This document shows, piece after piece, positions 17,720 to 26,674 of a stretch of 64,000 nucleotides of DNA. The stretch is from contig NZ_JADKNH010000010.1 of NCBI RefSeq assembly GCF_015352425.1, forward strand, positions 1-64,000, written 5' to 3'. The notes beneath the pieces are model-generated. The model was not told the DNA's origin. It searched no databases and saw only the letters and a program-made list of their open reading frames with translations. The position numbers were made by a program, and so were the translations under genes. The stretch comes from Fusibacter ferrireducens. GTDB taxonomy: Bacteria > Bacillota > Clostridia > Peptostreptococcales > Acidaminobacteraceae. Positions within the stretch are counted from its first letter, which is position 1. Each line of letters begins with the position of its first letter.

Positions 17720-19765
17720 TTACACTGGATTTTGATGATTTTTACAAACATTTAACTTTAAAGTCACTTTGAACAAATCACCGTCAACAACGATGTCCAA
17801 CTGTCCATTTTGAAGCTTCATAAGATCACCTGCTATGGCAAGGCCGAGTCCAAATCCCTCCTGTGTCCTAGAGACATCGCCTCTGACAAATCTCTCCATA
17901 AGGCCATCATTACCCTCTAAAAGCATCTCTTTGGATATATTTTTAAATGCCACAGTAACAAATTTTTCCTTATCTTCAACGATGATATATACTCTAGAAT
18001 CAGGCAATGTGTATTTTGTGATATTAGATATCAAGTTTTGAACGACACGCCAGAGCTTTAGGGAGTCCGCTTCCACATAAATAGGCGTGCTCAGTTCCGT
18101 AGTGATCAGCTTCAATTTTTGATTTTTCATATCCTCTTCAAATTCACCGAGAACTTGTTGAATTAATTGGTTAATGTCCAAAGATTCCAGATGAATCTCC
18201 ACATTACCCGAGCTCACTTTGCTCACTTCGAGCACATCTTCAATTAGCCGTTTTAAGACGCCTGCTTTCTCATCAATTACTTGAATATATTTTACAGTTT
18301 CCTCATCTTCTATTGCCTTATTTTTAAGTAGAGAAGTATAGTTTACAATTGCAGTAAGGGGTGTCTTGAGATCGTGAGACACATTGGTTATAAGTTCTGT
18401 CTTTAAACGTTCACCTTTTATAGCTTCTTGGATAGCCTCTTTTAGATTTTGTTGAAGACCATTAACTTGACTTGCAAAGTTATAAAACAGAGGTGAAATG
18501 GATTCTGAATCAATAGGTGCCGAAACATCACCTTCAGAAACATATTGCATGATGATTTGAAGACTTTGAAGATTCCTATAGACTAAATAGAAACATGCCG
18601 CATTAAATACACCTACAAGTACAAGGCCAAAGAACTCTAATCTCATAAGACCCATCCCAAGCACATAGTTGACAAACCCATAAATGGCAATGTAAATGAG
18701 TACGCGTCGTCTAAACGTTTTACTGCGTGATAAACTTTTAAAAATCTTGGTGACAAAAGTCCATCCTTTTTTCAAACCCATATAAAACAATGTATTTCTA
18801 AAAAAATTGCCCCTTGATATATCTTTTATTAGAGAAAGAGTAAATTGCAAGCCTATAAATAACCATAGAAATAAAATCGCTATGATTGTAATTTCTAACC
18901 ATCTATCACTTTGTTGTTCCACTATAACGAAGGGTTCAAAAGTAAATTCCCACATAATATCACTCATAAAAGATAATGATATCAATATCAGGATACTCTT
19001 TAAATCATTTGGGATATAATCTGAAATATTTTTTTTAGAGTTTTCTGTTGTGATTAAACTAACGACCAAGTAGATAAACAAGAATATACCTAAAATCACC
19101 ACGCCCACTATGCCGACATAGATACTGCTCCTGTTCTCTAAAAAAGGGGCAACTGCCTCATATTTATGTGCCAAGGCTTTAAAAATATCATTTTGACCAA
19201 CTGTATCCTGTAGTACAAATACGCCTTCCCAATTTCCCATATCTTTTGCAGCATTTAACATGCCGCTTCTAGAATAACTTTCATGGTAGATAATCTTGCC
19301 ATCACTCACTTCAGTTGCCTCTATCTTAGAGGCATTCATTATCAAACGAAAATTGTACTTTGATAGATTTTCCTTATTATTTAAGTCCATTAAGTTGCTA
19401 TACCGTTCACCTGTGTCCTTGTTTTGAATGTAATATTTGAAACTTGGCGACTCTGATAGGTTCGACTGAATTTGATACCACCTTGAAATATTTTCATTGT
19501 AGTCATAAGACGGGTCTTCTGCTGCGCTTCTTTCAATGTTTTCTTTGGAAAGTAAAACGAGTTCCTTTTCAATCACATTGTGAACACGCCTTTGAAATTC
19601 ATGACGGAATTCATCTGATTCATATAAGCCTGAATAATAAGTATTTTCATAATCGCTAATGAAAATTAAGCTCAAGATTACCACAAGTACCAATATGGCC
19701 AATATAATTTTAACGACTGTTTGCGTCAATGCACTTTTAACGAATGTCTTCAATTTTGTAGCCAA
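17720..19765 (-). CDS. Sensor histidine kinase, multi-pass membrane type
   Basis: Autophosphorylating sensor partnered with the response regulator at 19737-20444. 681 aa: N-terminal helix (about 17-37), an outer domain of about 170 residues, then five or more membrane segments (about 210-400), a linker, HisKA with the phosphoacceptor His in ELITNVSHDLKTPLTAIVNY, and HATPase_c with N-box LISNITKYT and G2 motif GFGLGLAI. The usual DxGxG box is replaced by FKNISKEM, a variant seen in VanS-like Firmicute kinases. The start appears to be TTG at 19765, 29 bp inside the regulator gene; no ATG lies before the first helix. Signal unknown. Confidence 0.93.
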   Translation of the reverse strand: MATKLKTFVKSALTQTVVKIILAILVLVVILSLIFISDYENTYYSGLYESDEFRHEFQRRVHNVIEKELVLLSKENIERSAAEDPSYDYNENISRWYQIQSNLSESPSFKYYIQNKDTGERYSNLMDLNNKENLSKYNFRLIMNASKIEATEVSDGKIIYHESYSRSGMLNAAKDMGNWEGVFVLQDTVGQNDIFKALAHKYEAVAPFLENRSSIYVGIVGVVILGIFLFIYLVVSLITTENSKKNISDYIPNDLKSILILISLSFMSDIMWEFTFEPFVIVEQQSDRWLEITIIAILFLWLFIGLQFTLSLIKDISRGNFFRNTLFYMGLKKGWTFVTKIFKSLSRSKTFRRRVLIYIAIYGFVNYVLGMGLMRLEFFGLVLVGVFNAACFYLVYRNLQSLQIIMQYVSEGDVSAPIDSESISPLFYNFASQVNGLQQNLKEAIQEAIKGERLKTELITNVSHDLKTPLTAIVNYTSLLKNKAIEDEETVKYIQVIDEKAGVLKRLIEDVLEVSKVSSGNVEIHLESLDINQLIQQVLGEFEEDMKNQKLKLITTELSTPIYVEADSLKLWRVVQNLISNITKYTLPDSRVYIIVEDKEKFVTVAFKNISKEMLLEGNDGLMERFVRGDVSRTQEGFGLGLAIAGDLMKLQNGQLDIVVDGDLFKVTLKLNVCKNHQNPV

Positions 19766-20444
19766 TGCCCCACACCACCTTTAAGTATTTTGGATTTTTA
19801 GGATCGATTTCTATTTTTTCTCTTATGCGTCTAATATGGACTGCTATCGTATTGTCAGCGGCAATTGCATGATCTTTCCAAACATTTTCATAGATTTCAT
19901 TGATAGCATATACTCTCCCCTTGTTTTTTAACAGGAGTTCCAGTATCCCGAATTCTGTGGCCGTAAGTGATACGATCTCATCATCCACTGTGACTTCTTT
20001 TTTAACAGAGTCCATGAACAGTTCTCCAGTTTTATAGGTGTGCTCACCTGAACTTATTATCTGACTCTGCCCGCCAAACTTGGTGTAACGCCTCACTTGA
20101 GACCTTACTCTGGCAATGAGTTCTAAAGGATTATAGGGTTTAGTCAAATAATCGTCGGCACCTAAGTTGAGCCCCATAATTTTATCTAAATCTTCCGACT
20201 TTGCAGTTACCATAATAATTGGAAAATTGTACTCCAATCTCGCCTTTCTCATGACCTCAAAACCATCCATTTCAGGCATCATAATATCGAGGAGAAGTAA
20301 GTGAATTTCACTGGACTCTATGTATTGTAGAGCTTCTTTCCCGTTATGGGCTTTGAGAACATGATAGCCTTCATTTGATAAAAAAATTTCTACTGAGTCG
20401 ACAATGGCCACGTCATCATCACAAATCAATACAGTATGTTTCAT
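19737..20444 (-). CDS. OmpR/VanR-family response regulator
   Basis: DNA-binding partner of the overlapping kinase. 235 aa. Receiver domain: acidic pair in ICDDDVAIVDS, phosphoacceptor Asp in LLLLDIMMPEMDGFE, and conserved Lys in LTKPYNPLEL. The C-terminal winged helix has LTATEFGILELLLKNKG and ends VVWGIGYKIEDIR, typical of the VanR branch. The ribosome site is GGGGGAAAGAG before ATG 20444. Paired 11-bp direct repeats in its own promoter suggest autoregulation. Confidence 0.96.
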   Translation of the reverse strand: MKHTVLICDDDVAIVDSVEIFLSNEGYHVLKAHNGKEALQYIESSEIHLLLLDIMMPEMDGFEVMRKARLEYNFPIIMVTAKSEDLDKIMGLNLGADDYLTKPYNPLELIARVRSQVRRYTKFGGQSQIISSGEHTYKTGELFMDSVKKEVTVDDEIVSLTATEFGILELLLKNKGRVYAINEIYENVWKDHAIAADNTIAVHIRRIREKIEIDPKNPKYLKVVWGIGYKIEDIR

Positions 20445-20485
20445 CTCTTTCCCCCTTGTTTATTGCTGTTGTGCACTCTAGAGAT

Positions 20486-20539
20486 ATCATACCAAAATAT
20501 TATGACAAACACCTTCATAAATTTCTTACAAATTTCTTA
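20486..20539 (-). promoter_or_regulatory. Regulator promoter with 11-bp direct repeats
   Basis: On the minus strand TAAGAAATTTG and TAAGAAATTTA lie head to tail (20518-20539), one helical turn apart, directly upstream of a poor -35 (20509-20514, AGGTGT). A good -10 TATGAT follows (20486-20491) at 17-bp spacing. Tandem sites next to a weak -35 are the usual layout for activation by OmpR-family regulators, and the TAAGAAA core resembles VanR boxes. Confidence 0.6.
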
Positions 20540-20593
20540 ATATTCAACATGCACTCATATTTCAGGACAACTCTTGTTGAATCCACATAAAAA

Positions 20594-20648
20594 AGTAACT
20601 TTATGTTCATGGATTGCACTACTTAACAATCTGGATCATAAAGTTACT
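20594..20648 (-). terminator. Terminator of the gal operon
   Basis: AGTAACTTTATG (20594-20605) pairs perfectly with CATAAAGTTACT (20637-20648), and GATTG/CAATC pairs inside the loop. On the minus strand the stem is followed by TTTTTTATG. It lies about 210 bp beyond the galM stop. Confidence 0.8.
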
Positions 20649-20662
20649 CAAAAAAATGGATG

Positions 20663-20817
20663 GACTCAATTGCTATCTAGTACAATTTTTATCCGATACA
20701 ATTTCTATTCAGTTTAGCTTGAATTGAATCTCACTTGGATTCAATCCAACTTTGATTCAATCTAATTCCGGTTCAATCTAATTTCGATTCCATTTAAATG
20801 CGAGCTCAATTCCGTTT
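20663..20817. repeat. Degenerate 16-bp tandem array behind galM
   Basis: Nine units start at 20663, 20679, 20695, 20722, 20738, 20754, 20770, 20786 and 20802, all 16 bp apart except one short 11-bp interval at 20711-20721. The approximate consensus is GATTCAATYTAATTYC. The central units (20738, 20754, 20770) are the best conserved. The array fills the space between the galM stop and the operon terminator, so it is transcribed as 3' untranslated RNA. No open frame is associated. Confidence 0.75.
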
Positions 20818-20859
20818 AAAAACATCTGGCTCATTGGGTGACCAGCGGTTTCCCAGAAG

Positions 20860-21849
20860 CTACGCCTCCACATCAAATTTGATACGCGTTTCACTTAAGT
20901 AAGTATCCTCTGCATCAAGTACATAAATTTGATTGGGATAGCCCTGTGTTTCAAAACAAATGCCTCGATGTGTTTTAAACGGACCATTATTGGAATAGAT
21001 CACAACCGCTTCTTGATTGGTGCTAATGCTCATGACGCGGCCAGATTTAGGATCTTTGTAGACCACATCAGGCATGCTCTCATCGACTTTGTGTTCTATG
21101 CAAAAAGGGTGATCCAAACCTTTTGTCAATGCCTTTTGAAGCGCGCTACTCTTCGTAAAATCAAAATCAGAATCCCGACAGCTCACTAACTCTTCAACAG
21201 GTAAACTGTGCGCATCAATTGCCTTATAATACGCCGCATTGACAAACAATTCCTGTTCTCCAATTTCATCCAACGCCGCCCCAGACAAGTTATAGTAATT
21301 GTGGTTGGTAAGGTTCAGCGTGCAGCTCCTATCCGTTTCAGCCCTATAGATAATCTCCAATGTATTCTCATTATTCAGCCTATAGATCGCTTTAATGTCA
21401 ATATTTCCTGGAAAACCATCTTCTAAGTGCATATGGTGCGTTTTGAGAATGATTTCTTCGAACTCACATGTGGCTTGAAAGGATTCGATCTGCCAAATCT
21501 TAGTGTGTAGCCCATTTGGCCCACCATGAAGGCAATTGATATCATTATTGACAGGCACTTTATAGGCAACGTCATCTATGATAAATTCGCCATCTCTTAT
21601 GCGCCCAGCGGTCAGCCCTATATTGGCATTTAAATAATATGGATTCTCAATATAATCCTCAATTTGATCATATGCTAGCAAGATGTTCTCTCGTTTTCCA
21701 TTTCGATCTGGCGTCATAATACTTAAAAGAATGCCCCCATATGTCAGCAATTCCACTGAAATATTATTTTGATTTTTTAGTTTTATGCGGTGAATCTCTT
21801 TGCCTAACCGTTCGCTTAATTTTTCTTCTTTTACAATTTCTACACTCAT
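20860..21849 (-). CDS. galM: Aldose 1-epimerase (galactose mutarotase)
   Basis: Interconverts alpha and beta anomers of galactose for GalK. 329 aa. Recognisable parts are LHGGPNGLHTKIW with the catalytic-type His, LNLTNHNYYNLSG with the second His, and the C-terminal catalytic Glu in GICFETQGYPNQ. Ribosome site GAGGGAGGCAATCGT precedes ATG 21849. Last gene of the gal operon, 42 bp after galT. Confidence 0.96.
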   Translation of the reverse strand: MSVEIVKEEKLSERLGKEIHRIKLKNQNNISVELLTYGGILLSIMTPDRNGKRENILLAYDQIEDYIENPYYLNANIGLTAGRIRDGEFIIDDVAYKVPVNNDINCLHGGPNGLHTKIWQIESFQATCEFEEIILKTHHMHLEDGFPGNIDIKAIYRLNNENTLEIIYRAETDRSCTLNLTNHNYYNLSGAALDEIGEQELFVNAAYYKAIDAHSLPVEELVSCRDSDFDFTKSSALQKALTKGLDHPFCIEHKVDESMPDVVYKDPKSGRVMSISTNQEAVVIYSNNGPFKTHRGICFETQGYPNQIYVLDAEDTYLSETRIKFDVEA

Positions 21850-21891
21850 ACGATTGCCTCCCTCTAACCATAATCTAAAATCAACTTATCT

Positions 21892-23457
21892 TTATAGCGC
21901 ACAACCTTCTTTTAAGAAAGTTAACACGCCTTCAAAATTGTCTTTATAAACACCTGCATCCATTAAGACTAGAGCAAATTTTTGTCCAATTTGATCTTTT
22001 AGATAATTTGATATTGCAAGGCGCCTTTCATGGACATTCTGATTTCGCTCCGTAACAAGCCCGTCTATTTCAGGCTTCAATTGCGCCAACCATGCCGCAT
22101 GCTTTTCAATTTCAGGATGGGCACTACAAATTTTAAGGTCGAGATTACCCGCTTCTATCGTCAGGTTGATAATCTCATCCATTTCATGAATCAATCGACT
22201 TGGCAAAACTGCAAGTCCCATGACTTCAATCAATCCAATATTTTCTCGCTTTATATGATGATGTACTCTATGCGGATGGAAAAGTCCCTCTGGATGCGCC
22301 GAAGTCTTTCTATTATTTCTAAGTGCCAGGTACATTTCATATTGACCGTCTTTTTGCCTCAAAATAGGCGTAATGGTGTTATGACGTTCATCCGTATATG
22401 CGATCAAATCTACATTTTCATCGCTATAATCTATCCATGATCTTAAAATGTGATCTGATAATGCAATGAGTTCGTCTCTTGATTTAGAACACACTTTGAG
22501 CACGGACAATGGCCACTCCAGCACCTCAACCGTCACAGTTGGATAACCTTTGGGGCTAAACATATGCACGGTTTTAGCACGCATCATCGGCATTTCATAA
22601 CATCCCGCTTGATAGTGATCATGTGAGAGAATGGAACCCCCAACTGTGTGCAAATCTGCATTTGAACCAATAAAATAATGTGGCATTAAGTCCACAAAAT
22701 CACAGAGCCTAATGAAAGTGTGTCTATCTATCTTCATATTTCGATGTTCATGGCAAAGTACAATGGCATGCTCATTATAATAAACATATGGTGAATATTG
22801 AAAATACCACGTCTCACCATCCAAGTTCATCTCCACAAGGCGATGATTCTGTCTAGCAGGGTGGTTAACGGTTCCCTGATAGCCTGCATTTTCAACGCAT
22901 AAAAGACATTTTGGATAGTCTGATGCCGCTACATTCTTTTGAAGTGCAATCTCCTTGGGATCTTTCTCAGGTTTAGATAAATTAATGGTGATATCCAATA
23001 CCCCATAGGGAGAAGGGGTTTTCCAAGTGACATTCTTGGATACTCTGTCCATCCGAATATATGTGGATGCATTAGATAATGCGTAAAAAAACTTGGACGC
23101 CTCCACAGGGGACACTTTATGCTTTTCATAGAATAGCCGATTGACTTCTGACATTCTCGGCATGAGTTTAGACATAATTTCTGCTTGAAAACATTCGATT
23201 TCATATAAGAATTCCAGAGAACGTCCAAGCTCTTTTGCATCCTCTGTGATCAAATCCAAAAGTTTATAAATTTCAAACGGATCGTCAAAAGAAGTCACTG
23301 TATCCTCTTGAGTCACAATGCCTATCTTGTCCAAATCCGTTTCTATACCGAGCAATTTCCAGAGTTCATTTCGGACCACAAAACAGTCGATCTCTTGAAT
23401 CAATTCATGAACAATCCCGTATTGAATTAACGTCTCTATATGTTCAAAAGCTTTCAT
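21892..23457 (-). CDS. galT: Galactose-1-phosphate uridylyltransferase, class II
   Basis: Leloir pathway exchange of UMP between UDP-glucose and galactose-1-phosphate. ATG 23457 is used because GCAGGAGTGGTAC precedes it, giving 521 aa. The long form and sequence (SPYGVLDITINLS, NHPARQNHRLVEM) mark the Firmicute class II family, distinct from the E. coli type. The active-site His cluster lies in GGSILSHDHYQAG. It overlaps the end of galK by 14 bp, with the ribosome site inside galK, which suggests coupling. Confidence 0.97.
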   Translation of the reverse strand: MKAFEHIETLIQYGIVHELIQEIDCFVVRNELWKLLGIETDLDKIGIVTQEDTVTSFDDPFEIYKLLDLITEDAKELGRSLEFLYEIECFQAEIMSKLMPRMSEVNRLFYEKHKVSPVEASKFFYALSNASTYIRMDRVSKNVTWKTPSPYGVLDITINLSKPEKDPKEIALQKNVAASDYPKCLLCVENAGYQGTVNHPARQNHRLVEMNLDGETWYFQYSPYVYYNEHAIVLCHEHRNMKIDRHTFIRLCDFVDLMPHYFIGSNADLHTVGGSILSHDHYQAGCYEMPMMRAKTVHMFSPKGYPTVTVEVLEWPLSVLKVCSKSRDELIALSDHILRSWIDYSDENVDLIAYTDERHNTITPILRQKDGQYEMYLALRNNRKTSAHPEGLFHPHRVHHHIKRENIGLIEVMGLAVLPSRLIHEMDEIINLTIEAGNLDLKICSAHPEIEKHAAWLAQLKPEIDGLVTERNQNVHERRLAISNYLKDQIGQKFALVLMDAGVYKDNFEGVLTFLKEGCAL

Positions 23458-24652
23458 GTACCACTCCTGCACCATCTGCAATTTCCGCTATATAAAAAGT
23501 TGCCTTGAGACCTGTCTTAACATTATAAGATCTCCCGACTTTCTCCATATAGTAATCACATTTATCTTTTTCAACTAGGGCAATCGCACAACCGCCAAAC
23601 CCTGCACCTGTCATTCTTGCACCTAAAACACCGCGCATATTTCGACTTAAATCTACAATGATGTCGAGTTCTTTACAACTCACCTGAAAGTAGTTTTTCA
23701 AGGATTCATGAGAACTGTACATCCATTCGCCAAATGCTATGAGATTGCCATTGCTCAGTGCTTTTTTACTTTCATGCACTCTGAAGTTCTCAACCACCGA
23801 ATGATAGGCTCTTTTGTAAACGGTGTCTTCATTCAAAAGTGGCGCAACGTCTAAAAATTCTACTGGGGTAAGATCACAGAGGTATTGAATGGTTCTCTGG
23901 TCAAATCCCTTCTGAATGATCTCAAGAGCAACTTCACATTCACGCCTTCTCATATTGTACTCTGAATCCACAAGCCCACGCTTTTTATTGGTGTTGATGA
24001 TCATCAAGCGATAGTCCTTTAATGCAGCGGGTATGAGTTCGTATTCCAAGGTGTCACAATTGAGAAAAATCGCATGATCTTTCACCCCGTGAGCAACAGA
24101 AAATTGATCCATGATGCCACAATTCATGCCATTGAATTCGTTTTCAGATTTCTGGCATAAAAGTGCAAGTTCTGTTTTAGTAAATCCAAAAGAGAGATAG
24201 TCGTTGATGATGGTTGCCGTTAAGACTTCAATCGACGCAGAAGATGAAAGCCCTGCACCATTGGGTAAATCACCATAAAACAGGATATTAAATCCCTGAT
24301 CAATAACATGACCCCTTTTTATAAATTCATTAAACACACCCATAGGATAGTTTGCCCAATCCATTTCTGGCTTGTTTTCAATCTGATCTAGTTCAAAAGA
24401 CAATATACCCATTTCTTCAAAGTTCAACGACATAATTTTGACTGTCTGATCGGTTCTTCTGGAAACCACCGCATAAGTTCCGAGATTAATCGCACAGGGC
24501 AGAACCATCCCCCCACTATAATCGATATGCTCACCAATCAAATTGACGCGTCCAGGTGAAAAGTAAGTCTTAACTGCCACCTGTTTTTTAGATTCCATAA
24601 GCTCTGCTCTATAGAGATTATAGAAATTATTTTTTAATGTGCTCAGTTCCAT
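23444..24652 (-). CDS. galK: Galactokinase
   Basis: Phosphorylates galactose with ATP. 402 aa, GHMP kinase fold. Signature GRVNLIGEHIDYSGG at about 34-48, the ATP loop LPNGAGLSSSASIEV at about 130-144, and motif 3 MTGAGFGGCAIAL near the C-terminus. GAGGTGATTGA precedes ATG 24652. It lies 16 bp after galE and overlaps galT. Confidence 0.98.
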   Translation of the reverse strand: MELSTLKNNFYNLYRAELMESKKQVAVKTYFSPGRVNLIGEHIDYSGGMVLPCAINLGTYAVVSRRTDQTVKIMSLNFEEMGILSFELDQIENKPEMDWANYPMGVFNEFIKRGHVIDQGFNILFYGDLPNGAGLSSSASIEVLTATIINDYLSFGFTKTELALLCQKSENEFNGMNCGIMDQFSVAHGVKDHAIFLNCDTLEYELIPAALKDYRLMIINTNKKRGLVDSEYNMRRRECEVALEIIQKGFDQRTIQYLCDLTPVEFLDVAPLLNEDTVYKRAYHSVVENFRVHESKKALSNGNLIAFGEWMYSSHESLKNYFQVSCKELDIIVDLSRNMRGVLGARMTGAGFGGCAIALVEKDKCDYYMEKVGRSYNVKTGLKATFYIAEIADGAGVVHESF

Positions 24653-24668
24653 TCAATCACCTCTACCT

Positions 24669-25649
24669 TTAATAGCCATTTGGTTTATTGATATGAAAAC
24701 GCCAAGCGTCTTCAATTATTTCTCTGACATTCGTATGCTTTGGTTCCCATTTTAAAATAGCCTTGGCCTTTTCAGGCGATGCAATAAGGACCGATGGGTC
24801 ACCGCTCCGCCTTGGCGCTATTAGTGTTTTAATAGGCTTTCCAGTAACTTCTTCTGCCACTTCTATAACCTCTTTCACAGAAAAACCGGATCCACTGCCA
24901 AGATTAAAGATGTTGCTTTCATTGCCAGCTCTGAGATAATTAAGCGCTAATAAATGTGCGTGAATCAGATCAATCACATGAATATAATCTCGAATACAAG
25001 TCCCATCTTTTGTGGGATAATCATCACCATAGATGGAAATAGCCTCTCTCTTACCCAGCGGCACTTGCAAGACAAGCGGAATGAGATGTGTCTCAACGGT
25101 ATGAGCTTCGCCTATATCACCTGATTTATCTGCACCCGCAACATTGAAATAGCGTAATGATACAAATTTGATGCCATGTGCAGCATCAGACCACTTAAAC
25201 ATTTTTTCCATCATGAGCTTGGATTCCCCATATGGATTTGTTGGGAGCGTTTCACTCTCTTCTGTGATCGGAACAATTTTAGGCTCGCCATAAACAGCAG
25301 CCGTCGATGAAAAAATAATCTTCTTAACATCATGATCTCTCATGACCTTTAACAATACATTTGCACCATAAACATTGTTTTCAAAATATTTTAGCGGATT
25401 TTCACAGGACTCACCCACAAGTGAATTGGCACTAAAATGTAAAATAGCCTCAATATCATGCGCTTCAAAAACAGCGGTAAGCGCTTCTTCATCTCGAATA
25501 TCAACTTGATAAAAGATGGCCTTTTTATTTACCGATGCCAAATGACCTGTTTCCAGATTATCCACAACGACGACGGATTCTCCACTTTCAATCAATATTT
25601 TAACCGCATGGCTACCAATGTAACCTGCACCACCTAAAACTAAGATCAT
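24669..25649 (-). CDS. galE: UDP-glucose 4-epimerase
   Basis: NAD-dependent epimerase regenerating UDP-glucose. ATG 25649 is taken because ATGAGGAGTGAATGT is its ribosome site; the frame opens 5 codons earlier. 326 aa. The NAD loop GGAGYIGSHAV lies at the N-terminus, with the catalytic Ser/Tyr/Lys in FSSTAAVYG and YGESKLMMEK. First gene of the gal operon, about 140 bp downstream of an inverted repeat that may be its operator. Confidence 0.98.
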   Translation of the reverse strand: MILVLGGAGYIGSHAVKILIESGESVVVVDNLETGHLASVNKKAIFYQVDIRDEEALTAVFEAHDIEAILHFSANSLVGESCENPLKYFENNVYGANVLLKVMRDHDVKKIIFSSTAAVYGEPKIVPITEESETLPTNPYGESKLMMEKMFKWSDAAHGIKFVSLRYFNVAGADKSGDIGEAHTVETHLIPLVLQVPLGKREAISIYGDDYPTKDGTCIRDYIHVIDLIHAHLLALNYLRAGNESNIFNLGSGSGFSVKEVIEVAEEVTGKPIKTLIAPRRSGDPSVLIASPEKAKAILKWEPKHTNVREIIEDAWRFHINKPNGY

Positions 25650-25792
25650 ACATTCACTCCTCATATCTTGTATTTTATTGCTTAAATCTAATTTCAGTAT
25701 TACTAATGTCCATCTAACTTCATGTTCATTTAATTTCGGAATAGCCTATCTAAAAATATCATATCATAACTAAAATTTAATTCAATACGGCA

Positions 25793-25830
25793 AAGTAAAT
25801 ATTTATCTGATTTTAAATAAATATTTACTT
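25793..25830. promoter_or_regulatory. 14-bp inverted repeat upstream of galE (operator candidate)
   Basis: AAGTAAATATTTAT (25793-25806) is mirrored exactly at 25817-25830 after 10 bp. Each arm contains a near-palindromic AGTAAATATTTA core, reminiscent of LacI/GalR-family half-site geometry. On the minus strand TTGAAT and TATGAT 16 bp apart (about 25750-25780) follow, so the site lies just upstream of the likely gal promoter. No repressor gene is in the window. Confidence 0.45.
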
Positions 25831-25840
25831 AGGTTTAAAA

Positions 25841-25874
25841 AAGCCAATTAACTTGAATTGGAGTTAATTGGCTT
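25841..25874 (-). terminator. Terminator of the radical SAM operon
   Basis: AAGCCAATTAAC (25841-25852) pairs with GTTAATTGGCTT (25863-25874). On the minus strand it is followed by TTTTTTAAACC. It lies 21 bp after the stop of the gene at 25895. Confidence 0.85.
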
Positions 25875-25894
25875 TTGGGAATGGGGATATGAAT

Positions 25895-26674
25895 TTAATT
25901 TCTGGTGGTGTCTGCTTCACGAGGTTTTAACACAAACGTTTTTTCCGTTAAGAACTTCCAATATTTTTGTGGCATGAAGTTCCTTTGGCACTTGGGATTC
26001 TTTCTTTCTGCTATGGCGATATGATCGAAATAGCGCTTCCAGAGTTCCTGATATTTCGCCTCCTCTTTGGAAAATTGGAGTTGTTCAAAGGCATCAATGG
26101 GCTGTAAAAACCATTTTTGACCATCGTAGAAAGCGCCAATGCCCCTTTTGGTATCGTGAATCACCCACAGTTGATCTTTTAAACGCTCAGCAAAATGAGG
26201 GGCTATTATCCCCGTCAGATCATAAGTGGGCTCATATTGCGCATAAAAGATGTCCTTGTCCAGCTGTGCAAATCTCAATATGCCAAGCATTAGATGGGAC
26301 TCCCGCACAACGGATCGATAGAGTTTATAAATGTTAAAAATGGCGTCATCGCTTAAACAAGTGATTGCATTGCCACCCAGTTTATAAGCTCTTTTCAGAA
26401 ATTTAAAGAGAAGCGTCCCATAGTCCGATGATTCATAGAGATAACTGTAAAGAACGACTTTAAATCCCTCTTCTCCAAATGTATCCATGATAGATTTTGC
26501 CACTTTATAGGCCTGATCACGATCGCTTACTACGATCTCATAAGAGCACCAAAGATTCATCTGGTAAGTCTTCGCATCTAAAAGCTGGTCCGTTTCTATA
26601 CGAGCACGATTATGAAACATCTGGTAAATACCTGTCAAGGCGCCTTCGAAACTGCCATCATGTAAGTAATCCAT
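25895..26674 (-). CDS. Probable DNA-metabolism protein, TIGR03915 / DUF4130 type
   Basis: 259 aa, cytoplasmic. The N-terminus (YLHDGSFEGALTGIYQMF) and the C-terminal region (YQELWKRYFDHIAIAERKNP, CQRNFMPQKYWKFLTE) match the small family always found beside a radical SAM protein of the TIGR03916 type. In other genomes it is fused to a uracil-DNA-glycosylase-like domain, which is absent here. The biochemical activity is not established. A role in DNA repair or modification is inferred from those links. The start overlaps the radical SAM gene by 17 bp, implying coupled translation. Confidence 0.85.
   Translation of the reverse strand: MDYLHDGSFEGALTGIYQMFHNRARIETDQLLDAKTYQMNLWCSYEIVVSDRDQAYKVAKSIMDTFGEEGFKVVLYSYLYESSDYGTLLFKFLKRAYKLGGNAITCLSDDAIFNIYKLYRSVVRESHLMLGILRFAQLDKDIFYAQYEPTYDLTGIIAPHFAERLKDQLWVIHDTKRGIGAFYDGQKWFLQPIDAFEQLQFSKEEAKYQELWKRYFDHIAIAERKNPKCQRNFMPQKYWKFLTEKTFVLKPREADTTRN

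Noticed and set aside
20663-20817. CRISPR array
   Set aside because: Units are 16 bp, degenerate and directly contiguous with no unique spacers, and there are no cas genes in the window.
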